Shown piece by piece: positions 1 through 6,449 of a stretch of 10,405 nt of DNA. Both the position numbers and the translations under genes were made by a program. Position 1 is the first letter of the stretch. Each line of letters opens with the position of its first letter. The notes beneath the pieces are model-generated. The model had not been told where the DNA came from, ran no database searches, and saw only the letters and a list, made by a program, of their open reading frames with translations. Source of the DNA: CAXBYZ01 sp043826085 (lineage in GTDB: Bacteria > Patescibacteriota > Microgenomatia > UBA1400 > CG1-02-47-37); NCBI GenBank assembly GCA_043826085.1, contig JBDRQW010000079.1:1-10405 (forward strand). The letters are read 5' to 3'.

Positions 1-41
1 AAGCATTTTAAACCGATTAAAGGGTTAAGGTTATATAGAGT

Positions 42-70
42 TTGAGTTTATTTGATAAGTGTCCTATAAT
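42..70 (+). promoter_or_regulatory. Sigma70-type promoter, predicted leaderless start
   Basis: The -35 box TTGAGT (42-47) is followed by a 17-bp spacer and a perfect -10 box TATAAT (65-70). The expected transcription start is near 77, one base before the ATG at 78, so the mRNA would have essentially no leader. No Shine-Dalgarno sequence precedes that ATG, which fits leaderless initiation. Seen directly: boxes and spacing. Inferred: start point. Confidence 0.7.
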
Positions 71-77
71 ATGATGT

Positions 78-1325
78 ATGGCTGTTGAAAATATTGTGGC
101 TTGTCCTGAATTATTGAAATTGCCTTTAATGGAGAATCTAGGAGTGGCTGGGGTACGATTTATAAATAGGTTAAAAGAATTTGGTGACAATTTTCCAAAA
201 TTTACCAAAAGAATATTAAGACTTGCAACTCCGTTAATAATTGCCAGTATAGCGTTGGGAACGGCTAGTGGTTGTGATGATTCCAATACTCCAGTTGATA
301 TTTCTTTAAAATGTGGACCTAATGAATTTTTGGTTTCGGATGGTACCGGAGTTGAAAATTGTTTTGATAAACAATTAATTGACATTTTTTGCGATAAAAA
401 TGATTGTTCAAAGTTAACTATAGTTGCACCAGATATTCCAGAAGAAATCAAACTTGAAAATATTGTGTTAGAACCAACTAGTACACCAAGACCACCTGAA
501 GCATATCCGGAACCGCTAAAAGACGAGGAAAAAGTGCATGGAATACAGGTAATTACTTTTGAATCAGATGTTTCAAGAATGAGCCTTGCACTTCTAGGAA
601 AAAAGTTAGATTTCTTTTTTAGTAGACCAGGGGTAGATAAGTGGTTTGATGCTGAGGATGGGTTGTCGTGGAGGGACATATCACTAGACCAATTCAAGCT
701 TGGAATTGGACACTTGGTCTGCGATAAGAATGGTATTGATTGGGATTTTGATTTCAAGTTACCAGCATATGTTTATTTTAATTATGTAATGTTTGATAAA
801 GATATTATTAATGGAGATAATGTTTTTGTAGTTGTTGATTTTGGCGAGGGGTATCTTGATCCTGAAAAGGGGTATGAAAGAATAATTGTTCTTTATGAGT
901 TTGGGGATGAAAATACACCAAAAATTGAGAACCCAGAAATAGCAAAGCTATTGGAACTTTGGGCTAGTGAAATTTATGATATATTTGTACTGCCGAAAGA
1001 AGATGTTAATAATTTTGTAGAGGCATATAATAAGACTGGAGGGGTAGAAACAGGTGAATCGCGGTCTGAATTAGCCTTTGAAGCTATAGCAAACGGATTA
1101 AGCAGTGATTGGGTGATTGAAGGGTTGGTAGCTGGGCAAGAGGTTGAGATAATAGGAGTAAAGGTTGAAAATGAAAAACTATTGGTTTTAGTGGAAACTA
1201 CAAACAAGCATCTAGCCGATCAATTTTTTGGAAGTAATGAATGGGAAGACAGAGTGAGAGAGACAGAGAAGAAGAAGCTTTTTTGGATACCCATTGAGTC
1301 GTTGGTAGGTGTACCTCGATATTAA
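78..1325 (+). CDS. Putative lipoprotein of unknown function
   Basis: A 415-residue protein I do not recognise. A basic and then hydrophobic stretch at residues 41-62 ends in A-S-G-C, with Cys66 as candidate lipidated residue. Ala at -3 is tolerated but not the commonest lipobox residue, so anchoring is probable rather than certain. The mature part starts acidic, has several early cysteines (near 78, 95, 104, 109) and a proline-rich linker around 134-150, and then becomes a soluble acidic domain rich in aromatic residues, suggesting an extracellular domain on a tether. The oddity is about 40 residues ahead of the signal-like segment. The next in-frame ATG (129, residue 18) has no Shine-Dalgarno either, while the ATG at 78 is placed exactly for the promoter at 42-70, so I keep 78. 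The lgt gene that would lipidate such proteins lies at 7666-8451. No domain was assigned. Confidence 0.7.
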   Translation: MAVENIVACPELLKLPLMENLGVAGVRFINRLKEFGDNFPKFTKRILRLATPLIIASIALGTASGCDDSNTPVDISLKCGPNEFLVSDGTGVENCFDKQLIDIFCDKNDCSKLTIVAPDIPEEIKLENIVLEPTSTPRPPEAYPEPLKDEEKVHGIQVITFESDVSRMSLALLGKKLDFFFSRPGVDKWFDAEDGLSWRDISLDQFKLGIGHLVCDKNGIDWDFDFKLPAYVYFNYVMFDKDIINGDNVFVVVDFGEGYLDPEKGYERIIVLYEFGDENTPKIENPEIAKLLELWASEIYDIFVLPKEDVNNFVEAYNKTGGVETGESRSELAFEAIANGLSSDWVIEGLVAGQEVEIIGVKVENEKLLVLVETTNKHLADQFFGSNEWEDRVRETEKKKLFWIPIESLVGVPRY

Positions 1326-1348
1326 ATAAGTGGGTATCTTGGTGGGTA

Positions 1349-1377
1349 TTCACACTTTAAATAGGAATTGGTAAGAT
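1349..1377 (+). promoter_or_regulatory. Candidate promoter of the EndoQ-like gene
   Basis: TTCACA (1349-1354, five of six matches to TTGACA) is separated by 17 bp from TAAGAT (1372-1377, four of six matches to TATAAT). The predicted start is at 1384, the A of the ATG I prefer as start codon. The -35 box overlaps what looks like a decayed ATTC-loop hairpin (loop 1348-1351). The -10 is weak, so this rests partly on the same -10 to ATG spacing recurring elsewhere in the window. Confidence 0.45.
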
Positions 1378-1383
1378 GTGAGA

Positions 1384-3891
1384 ATGAAGATAATTGCGGA
1401 CTTGCATTTGCATTCAAAGTATTCGCGGGCGGTGAGTCCGCAGATGGAATTAAAGACAATGGCTTGGTGGGCGGAGAAAAAAGGAATTGATTTATTGGCA
1501 ACCGGGGATTGGACACATCCAATGTGGTTTAAGGAGATTGAGTCGAATCTTGAGGAAGATGGAGAGGGAATTTTTAAAGTAAGAGGGTTAAAAAGCAAGA
1601 TGCACTATGTTTTGAGTTGTGAGATTTCAAATATTTATACCAAGGGGGGCAAGGGCAGAAGAATTCATACGGTATTTTTAGCGCCGAGTTTTAAAACAGT
1701 TAGAAAAATTAATGCAGAATTAACTAAGCGGGGAGGAAATTTGTTAAGCGATGGTAGACCGATTTTGGGTTTTAGCATGGAAGATATGTGTGAGATTGTG
1801 TGGGGAATTGATGAGAAAGTAATTATAATGCCGGCGCATTGTTTATTACCAAATGAAATGATAACTACTAACGAGGGAATAAGGACAATTGAGATGATTA
1901 AAAATAAAGATAAAGTATTAACTCATAGAGGAAGATTTAAACAAGTGGATAAAGTGATGAGTCGTAAATATAAAGGGAAACTGTATCATATAATCCCTTG
2001 GCACTTTTCATTGGGACTGAAAACAACTTCAGAGCATCCTTTTTATGCGATTAAAACAGAAAAGCAATGTAAGTGGAAAGGTGGAATTTGCCGGCCATTT
2101 GGCAAGCATTTAGAGAAGTGTACGGCAAAGCATTATATTGATTATAAACCGGAGTGGATTGAGGCCAACAAACTTGAAAAAGGAGATTTAATTCTTTACC
2201 CAAGAATTAAAAAAAATTTAAAAATAAAAAAAATAAGATTAACTGATGTAATTGAAGGATTGGTAAAGAAAAACGGAAAAGTAAAGATATTGGGTAAAAA
2301 AAGTGTTGAAATAAATAATGAAATAAAAGTTGACGAAAATCTTGGGAGATTAATTGGATATTATTTAGCTGAGGGATATATATATGGGAATAATGGAATA
2401 AGCTTTTGTTTTAATAAGAAAGAAATTAATTATGTTAAGGATGTTAAAGAATTGATGCTTAAGGTATTTGGGGTTAAGAAGAGCAGAGAATACTATCGAA
2501 AAGGTAGTGGTGGGGTTGAGCTGTCTTTTTCTTCGATGATTTTGACTAAGTTATTTAAAGAGTGGTTTTATACTGAAGATAAGTCAAAAAAAGCACATCG
2601 AAAGCAGATACCTAGTTGGATGTTGTGGTTAGATTTATTGGTGCAAAAGGAAATATTGGTTGGTTGGTGGGCAGGAGATAAAGGATATACTACCTCCAGA
2701 GAATTGATGAATCAGATGAAAGTAATTTGTATAAGATTGGGAATTTTACCCGGTATTGGGGTTGATACAGCCACTAATCATAAAAAGCGCGGTCATCATA
2801 ATCGATTTGAAAATCGAGAGATAAAAGCTAATCATGATTTGTATTATTTTAATCATTTGTGCTTTTTTAAGGATAAGTATAAATTACTTTCTAGATTAGA
2901 AAAAGGAAGATTTAAAAGTAAACTAAAAAGAAGACATGGATGGATGGATAATGACTATGTTTATTTACCAATAAGGAAAATTGTAAAGAAACAATATAAG
3001 GGTAAGGTATATAATCTTGAAATTTCTGAGGATAATTCATATGTGACTGAATTTGCGACGGTGCATAATTGTTGGACACCTTGGTTTTCAATGTTTGGAT
3101 CTAAATCCGGATTTGATAGTGTTGAAGAATGTTTTGGTAAGTATGCTGATAGAATTTATGCTATTGAAACCGGCTTATCGAGTGATCCGTTGATGAATTG
3201 GAAAATTAAGGATTTGGAAACACGGGCGATTGTAAGTTCGTCTGATGCTCATAGCCTGAGAAAAATGGGTAGAGAGGCAACAGTGTTTGATTTTAAAAAA
3301 GATAAGTATGGCTTTAGTGATTTAGCAGAAGGATTGAGAAGGGGAGGCAAGGAAAATAAGATTGTTTATACAATTGAGTTTCATCCTGAAGAAGGAAAAT
3401 ATCATTATACCGGTCATAGAAAATGTGGGGTAATTCAATCGCCTGAAGAAACGAGAAAAAACGGGACTGTTTGTCATGTGTGTGGAAAGGGTTTGACGGT
3501 TGGGGTGATGCATCGGGTGGAGGAGTTGGCTCAAGGGGGTATTTCTGTCTGCGCAAGCAAGGTTCGTAATTTTAAGTGGTATTATCATCCGGATGATAAG
3601 GGCAGACCGCCGTATATAATGCTAGTGCCTTTGCAAGAGATTATTTCTGAGGCAGTCGGAGTGGGAGTGGCTAGTAAAAAAGTTCAGGGAATATATGAAG
3701 AGATGATAGCTAAATTGGGAAATGAATTTAATATTTTAATGAAAGTTAAAATAAGTGAAGTAAAAAAAATAGCCGGAGAGAGAGTAGCTGAGGCTTTGAA
3801 AAAAGTAAGAATTGGAGATATGGTAGTTGAGCCTGGTTATGATGGAGAGTTTGGGGTGGTAAAGATTTGGGGGGAAAAGGGGAATAATTAG
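1384..3891 (+). CDS. EndoQ-like PHP-domain nuclease precursor, interrupted by an intein
   Basis: Without the intein this is a 425-residue protein of the EndoQ type (TIGR00375-like), a PHP-fold endonuclease family that cuts DNA beside deaminated bases. PHP metal-binding motifs are visible: D-L-H-L-H-S (His8 and His10), G-D-W-T-H near residue 42, the His152 of P-A-H, and S-D-A-H (Asp621 and His623). A C-terminal zinc-ribbon-like set follows (H674, H678, C681, C697, C700), then the family segment G-R-P-P-Y and a helix-hairpin-like tail. The intein (residues 153-562) sits directly after catalytic His152 and before Cys563. A GTG at 1378 is in frame, but ATG 1384 gives the typical M-K-I-I-A-D-L-H start and fits the promoter spacing. 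The gene stands between the lipoprotein and the DUF4870 gene and is probably transcribed alone. EndoQ assignment is by remembered family pattern; the PHP fold is certain, the exact substrate is inferred. Confidence 0.85.
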   Translation: MKIIADLHLHSKYSRAVSPQMELKTMAWWAEKKGIDLLATGDWTHPMWFKEIESNLEEDGEGIFKVRGLKSKMHYVLSCEISNIYTKGGKGRRIHTVFLAPSFKTVRKINAELTKRGGNLLSDGRPILGFSMEDMCEIVWGIDEKVIIMPAHCLLPNEMITTNEGIRTIEMIKNKDKVLTHRGRFKQVDKVMSRKYKGKLYHIIPWHFSLGLKTTSEHPFYAIKTEKQCKWKGGICRPFGKHLEKCTAKHYIDYKPEWIEANKLEKGDLILYPRIKKNLKIKKIRLTDVIEGLVKKNGKVKILGKKSVEINNEIKVDENLGRLIGYYLAEGYIYGNNGISFCFNKKEINYVKDVKELMLKVFGVKKSREYYRKGSGGVELSFSSMILTKLFKEWFYTEDKSKKAHRKQIPSWMLWLDLLVQKEILVGWWAGDKGYTTSRELMNQMKVICIRLGILPGIGVDTATNHKKRGHHNRFENREIKANHDLYYFNHLCFFKDKYKLLSRLEKGRFKSKLKRRHGWMDNDYVYLPIRKIVKKQYKGKVYNLEISEDNSYVTEFATVHNCWTPWFSMFGSKSGFDSVEECFGKYADRIYAIETGLSSDPLMNWKIKDLETRAIVSSSDAHSLRKMGREATVFDFKKDKYGFSDLAEGLRRGGKENKIVYTIEFHPEEGKYHYTGHRKCGVIQSPEETRKNGTVCHVCGKGLTVGVMHRVEELAQGGISVCASKVRNFKWYYHPDDKGRPPYIMLVPLQEIISEAVGVGVASKKVQGIYEEMIAKLGNEFNILMKVKISEVKKIAGERVAEALKKVRIGDMVVEPGYDGEFGVVKIWGEKGNN
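1840..3069 (+). mobile_element. Intein with LAGLIDADG homing endonuclease
   Basis: A complete 410-residue intein, in frame. It begins with Cys153 (C-L-L-P-N-E, block A) and has block B T-S-E-H (Thr215, His218). Two LAGLIDADG motifs follow: L-I-G-Y-Y-L-A-E-G (about 323-331, acidic Glu330) and L-V-G-W-W-A-G-D-K-G (about 425-434, acidic Asp432). It ends with the block F/G pattern V-Y-N-L-E-I ... T-V-H-N followed by Cys563. The terminal His-Asn and Cys+1 are intact, so splicing should work, and both endonuclease acids are present, so homing may also be active. Three extra cysteines (roughly 230, 237, 247) lie between block B and the endonuclease. Base composition is more A-rich than the flanking extein, as expected of an acquired element. 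Confidence 0.95.
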
Positions 3892-3893
3892 TG

Positions 3894-3922
3894 TGGTATT
3901 ATGACAGTAAGAAATGAGGTGA
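3894..3922 (+). promoter_or_regulatory. Extended -10 promoter and Shine-Dalgarno for the DUF4870 gene
   Basis: TG-G-TATTAT (3894-3902) is an extended -10 box with no clear -35. The predicted start is near 3909, giving a leader of about 20 nt. GAGGTGA (3916-3922) is a good Shine-Dalgarno sequence 6 nt before the ATG at 3929. Unlike several neighbours, this gene seems to have a conventional leader. Confidence 0.5.
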
Positions 3923-3928
3923 TTATTA

Positions 3929-4282
3929 ATGGCAACAAAAAAAATAGTAAAAAAGACGGCTAGTGTTGTAGCTTTTGGTTTACCAGTTAATACTGCCAGT
4001 GCTCTTTGTTATGCATTTGGTTGGGTATCCGGTTTAGTGTTTTTGTTATCTGAAAAGAAAGATACTAAAGTTAGATTTCATGCTATGCAGTCTTTAATGT
4101 TTTTTGCCGGTTTAACCGTAGTTAGTTTTGTTCCGGTAATTGGCTGGCTATTATCTCCTTTTGTGATGATAGTAGGTTTTATTTTCTGGTTGATGAGCAT
4201 TTATAAGGCTTACAATGGAGAAGATTTTGAACTACCGGTGGTAGGTAAGCTGGCAAAAAAACAACTAAGTAAAATGAAGTAA
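3929..4282 (+). CDS. DUF4870/Tic20-like small membrane protein
   Basis: A 117-residue protein with a basic N-terminus, then three hydrophobic segments (about 24-41, 54-71 and 73-93) and a lysine-rich C-terminus. The block L-C-Y-A-F-G-W-V-S-G-L-V-F-L-L followed by acidic/basic residues and R-F-H-A-M-Q-S-L is characteristic of the DUF4870 / Tic20-like family of small membrane proteins, for which no firm molecular role is known. Length is normal for the family. It follows the EndoQ gene by 37 bp but has its own Shine-Dalgarno sequence and likely its own promoter. The stop is followed after 17 bp by the large inverted-repeat element at 4300. Confidence 0.85.
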   Translation: MATKKIVKKTASVVAFGLPVNTASALCYAFGWVSGLVFLLSEKKDTKVRFHAMQSLMFFAGLTVVSFVPVIGWLLSPFVMIVGFIFWLMSIYKAYNGEDFELPVVGKLAKKQLSKMK

Positions 4283-4299
4283 GTGTTATATTAAATTTC

Positions 4300-4465
4300 G
4301 TCAATTAATGTTTCGCTAACCATTCTTTATCAAAAAACGGTCGTTTGCTTTCCAGCGAAAGCAACGCCCTGGTTCTCGACACAATTTCAGCCAAAGGCTG
4401 ACCATGCAAATTGTGTCTGCGAAAACTTTTTGAAAAGAAGGTTTGCCGCAACAATTATGATTGAC
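4300..4465 (+). other. Long inverted-repeat element folding as a three-way junction
   Basis: An imperfect outer stem pairs 4300-4336 with 4427-4465. It includes GTCAAT/ATTGAC, TAAT/ATTA, AACC/GGTT, TTCTTT/AAAGAA and TCAAAAA/TTTTTGA, separated by single-base bulges or mismatches. Inside are two hairpins. One is 4339-4368: GG/CC, CGTT/AACG and GCTTTC/GAAAGC with loop CAGC. The other is 4372-4426: a 10-bp GACACAATTT/AAATTGTGTC stem, extended by GTT/AAC outside and capped by CAGCC-AAA-GGCTG. Nearly every base is paired. It could be a structured non-coding RNA or a MITE-like insertion with terminal inverted repeats. I recognise no known RNA family and see no target-site duplication with confidence. 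There is no coding sequence in it. Confidence 0.75.
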
Positions 4466-4474
4466 TGTGTGTTT

Positions 4475-4603
4475 ATGAAATTAGTTGTAGGACTTGGTAA
4501 TCCTGCCCGGTATTCACCGGGTAAAGTTTGCAAAGAATTTAGTAGATTGAATGATATTCATCATTCAGAAATTAATATAAGTTATATGACTTTATATAGA
4601 TGA
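4475..4603 (+). pseudogene. Fused relic of pth (start joined to an internal piece)
   Basis: The first 29 nt (4475-4503) are identical to the start of the intact pth at 4600-4628 and encode M-K-L-V-V-G-L-G-N-P. They are joined directly to a 33-nt stretch (4504-4536) that matches pth interior 5016-5048 with three differences, encoding A-R-Y-S-P-G-K-V-C-K-E. The reading frame stays open for 42 codons and its TGA overlaps the ATG of pth (ATGA). All catalytic residues except the N-terminal motif are missing, so it cannot be a hydrolase. It looks like a duplicated pth with an internal deletion ending at the hairpin element. A leader-peptide role coupled to pth through the ATGA overlap cannot be excluded. 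Confidence 0.7.
4504..4567 (+). repeat. ATTC-loop twin hairpin, copy 1 (second hairpin AT-rich)
   Basis: First hairpin 4504-4523: TGCCCGGT-ATTC-ACCGGGTA (G·T wobble included). Linker 4524-4547 is 24 nt. Second hairpin 4548-4567: TGAATGAT-ATTC-ATCATTCA, a perfect 8-bp stem. It is followed by GAAATTAAT, like the tails of the other copies. The second stem shares almost no sequence with the GC-rich stems elsewhere, yet both pairing and loop are kept. Confidence 0.8.
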
Positions 4604-5208
4604 AATTAGTTGTAGGACTTGGTAATCCCGGGGAGAAGTATAAAAACACTCGGCATAATGTGGGGTTTTTGGTAGTGGAGAGATTGGCGGGTGAGAGTGA
4701 GTGGACTTTGGATAAGAAATTGGCAACACTGAGAACACTGAAGAAAACTGAGAGTACTGAAAATAATGAGATTTTATTGATAAAACCGCAAGATTATATG
4801 AATAAAAGCGGGGTGGCGGTGAAGGCGGTTTTGAAAAAGCATTTTGGAAAATGGAAGGGTGCGAACCTACCGTTTTTATGGGTGATTCATGATGATTTGG
4901 ATATAGAGTTAGGGAAGTATAAAATTGGTAAAAAAGGTCCAAGGGAGCATAATGGGTTAAAGAGTATTTATGAGCAGATTGGTACAAAAGATTTTTGGCA
5001 TGTGAGGGTAGGGATTGCCCGGTATTCACCGGGTAAAATCTGCAAAAAAGATAAAGAGAAGGGGGTATTCACCCCCTTGATTAATAGAAGTCAAAAGACT
5101 GTGACGGGAACGGATTATGTGCTTTCTAGTTGGCGACCGGAGGAGAGGGATATAATAGATAAGGTGATTATTAAAATAGTGGAGGAGTTAAAAGATGTAC
5201 TCGCTTGA
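4600..5208 (+). CDS. pth: Peptidyl-tRNA hydrolase with in-frame repeat insertions
   Basis: A 202-residue cytoplasmic enzyme that releases peptides from prematurely dropped peptidyl-tRNA so tRNAs can be reused. Family residues are all present: V-G-L-G-N-P-G at the start, N-T-R-H-N with catalytic His19, Y-M-N-K-S-G (Asn68), H-D-D-L-D (Asp98) and H-N-G-L (Asn118). Two regions look inserted. Residues 86-93 (K-G-A-N-L-P-F-L) come from a 26-nt repeat also found in lgt. Residues about 140-164 come from a complete ATTC-loop twin hairpin (5016-5078), lying between V-R-V-G-I and the usual T-G-T-D-Y-V-L-S. Neither disrupts a known catalytic residue. Residues 43-56 come from imperfect 9-10-nt tandem repeats. 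No strong Shine-Dalgarno sequence precedes the ATG, and the upstream relic ORF overlaps it by ATGA, so coupled translation is possible. The downstream transporter overlaps by 14 nt. Confidence 0.95.
   Translation: MKLVVGLGNPGEKYKNTRHNVGFLVVERLAGESEWTLDKKLATLRTLKKTESTENNEILLIKPQDYMNKSGVAVKAVLKKHFGKWKGANLPFLWVIHDDLDIELGKYKIGKKGPREHNGLKSIYEQIGTKDFWHVRVGIARYSPGKICKKDKEKGVFTPLINRSQKTVTGTDYVLSSWRPEERDIIDKVIIKIVEELKDVLA
4853..4878 (+). repeat. 26-nt GCGA-loop repeat inside pth (copy shared with lgt)
   Basis: Starts GGAAGGGTGCGA and ends CCTACCGTTTTTA. It is identical to 8000-8025 in lgt except for one base (A4865 versus C8012). It can fold GGGT-GCGA-ACCT. In both genes it is read in the same frame, K-G-A-x-L-P-F-L. 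Confidence 0.75.
5016..5078 (+). repeat. ATTC-loop twin hairpin, copy 2, in frame inside pth
   Basis: First hairpin 5016-5035: TGCCCGGT-ATTC-ACCGGGTA. Linker 5036-5058 is 23 nt. Second hairpin 5059-5078: AAGGGGGT-ATTC-ACCCCCTT. It is followed by GATTAATAG, as in copy 3. It is translated as roughly A-R-Y-S-P-G-K ... G-V-F-T-P-L-I-N-R within pth. The first hairpin is read in the same frame as in the relic at 4475 and as in the end of the 98-aa gene. Confidence 0.85.
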
Positions 5209-6412
5209 GAGGTTGTTGAATCATTTTTATATGCCTCGGCGGAAGTTAACCGGGCTGGAAGCCTTAATGGTTAACTATCCAATTTTCCAGTTGGCAGCCG
5301 GGATGATGGCCAGCTTTGGAGTTTTGTATGTTTATTTATTGGGAGATGGTTTGATGGCGGGATTGGGTTTAGTGTTTTTATTTTTTAGTTTACAGCGGAC
5401 AGTGGTGGGATTGGTAGTGCCAGTGATAACTAAGGTTATTGGCAAGCTTGGTTATCGGTGGACGATATTTGTCAGTTTAGTTTTTTTGATTTTAAAGACT
5501 TTGGTTTTGATGCAGATGAATCAGTTTAATTTGTGGTTAATCGGACCGGCAACTTTTTTTGGAGGAATAGCCATTGCCAGTTATTACATGAGTTATCATG
5601 GAATGTTTTTGACAGATAATGACGATAGTAAGATTGGACGCCAGATGGGTTTGGTAACCATGGTTGGGAGGATGGGAGTGATGATGGCACCGCTGTTGGC
5701 GGGTTTATTGATTCAACAGTATTCGTATAATGTTATGTTTATGGTGGCGATCGGTTTGTTGGTTTTATCTTCCTTTCCTTTGTTCTTGATGCCTCATCAT
5801 GATCATAAAAAAGAGAGGTTTTCGATTAAGGAAGCGTTTTTGTTACTGAAAAAGAAGGAGGGATTTTTGGACTCGGCAACTTGGTGGCACTTTGAAAATG
5901 GATTGCAATCGTTTTGGTGGCCGATACTTTTGTTTTTGATAGCTGGGTCGTTTGCTAAGTTTGGAATGATTGGGAGTGGAGTGATGGTGGCTAATAGTGT
6001 GGCGGTTTATTTTGCCGGCCGGCTTTATGATAGGAGAAAGTTAAGGAAGGTTTACCCGGTGTTTACGGCTGTGGTGGCGGTAAGCAACGCGATGAGGTAC
6101 TCGAGTAATACTTTGGGAATGGGGATTGCCAGCGATAGTTTGAATCGAGTGGCCAGTCCGTTTTGGTGGATGAAGATTAGGCGGAATTCTTTGGTAGACG
6201 GAGAGAATTACGAACCGATGGTGTTTGCGGCGGCTTGGGAGTGGTCGGCTTGTTTTGGGTATTTGGCAAGTTTGATGGTGGGGTATTTGATTCTGATGTT
6301 TAGTAATGGGCAGTGGCAGTGGTTGATGGTGCCGGCGGTGATAGCTAATATTGCGGCGGGAGTGGGAGTGAGGAAAGATGAAGGGGGCATTCGCCCCCTA
6401 AATAAGTATTAA
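5195..6412 (+). CDS. MFS-like multi-spanning membrane transporter
   Basis: A 405-residue integral membrane protein with about ten to twelve hydrophobic segments and a charged central loop (H-H-D-H-K-K, near 200) dividing two halves, as in major facilitator superfamily proteins. Segments such as G-R-M-G-V-M-M-A-P-L-L-A-G-L-L and F-F-G-G-I-A-I-A-S-Y-Y-M suit that family, but no substrate can be read from the sequence. The start at 5195 is supported by GGAGGAG (5181-5187) 7 nt upstream; it overlaps the end of pth by 14 nt, so the two are probably translationally coupled. An alternative ATG at 5231 has no comparable Shine-Dalgarno. The last residues (G-G-I-R-P-L-N-K-Y) are encoded by an ATTC-loop hairpin and its flank, so the C-terminus has probably been remodelled by the repeat. 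Confidence 0.75.
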   Translation: MYSLERLLNHFYMPRRKLTGLEALMVNYPIFQLAAGMMASFGVLYVYLLGDGLMAGLGLVFLFFSLQRTVVGLVVPVITKVIGKLGYRWTIFVSLVFLILKTLVLMQMNQFNLWLIGPATFFGGIAIASYYMSYHGMFLTDNDDSKIGRQMGLVTMVGRMGVMMAPLLAGLLIQQYSYNVMFMVAIGLLVLSSFPLFLMPHHDHKKERFSIKEAFLLLKKKEGFLDSATWWHFENGLQSFWWPILLFLIAGSFAKFGMIGSGVMVANSVAVYFAGRLYDRRKLRKVYPVFTAVVAVSNAMRYSSNTLGMGIASDSLNRVASPFWWMKIRRNSLVDGENYEPMVFAAAWEWSACFGYLASLMVGYLILMFSNGQWQWLMVPAVIANIAAGVGVRKDEGGIRPLNKY

Positions 6413-6440
6413 TTAAGGAGTGGAGGGTATTCACCCTCCA
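6382..6440 (+). repeat. ATTC-loop twin hairpin, copy 3 (transporter/98-aa gene junction)
   Basis: First hairpin 6382-6399: AGGGGGC-ATTC-GCCCCCT. Linker 6400-6420 carries the transporter stop and ends in AAGGAG. Second hairpin 6421-6440: TGGAGGGT-ATTC-ACCCTCCA, a perfect 8-bp stem. Then come GATTAATAG and the ATG at 6450. The linker resembles that of copies 4 and 5 (AAATAAGTA...TTAAGGAG versus AATAAGTA...TTAAGGTG). Confidence 0.85.
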
Positions 6441-6449
6441 GATTAATAG
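6415..6449 (+). promoter_or_regulatory. Shine-Dalgarno, hairpin, start-codon arrangement of the 98-aa gene
   Basis: AAGGAG (6415-6420) directly abuts the 20-nt hairpin 6421-6440, followed by 9 nt and the ATG at 6450. Linear distance from Shine-Dalgarno to ATG is 29 nt, too far, but only 9 nt if the hairpin is folded out. The stem also contains GGAGG, so the alternative reading is a hairpin that hides a second Shine-Dalgarno. Confidence 0.55.

Noticed and set aside
683..710. Inverted repeat CCAATTC/GAATTGG in the lipoprotein gene
   Set aside because: Seven pairs around a HindIII-like palindrome, AT-rich and isolated; compatible with chance in coding DNA.
17..757. Long minus-strand open frame opposite the lipoprotein gene (and a similar shorter one at 974-1207)
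   Set aside because: Composition is a serine/asparagine-rich shadow of the plus-strand gene; no promoter, Shine-Dalgarno or family motif, and the plus strand has a strong promoter.
1378..1383. GTG at 1378 as EndoQ start
   Set aside because: In frame, but ATG 1384 gives the family N-terminus and coincides with the predicted transcription start.
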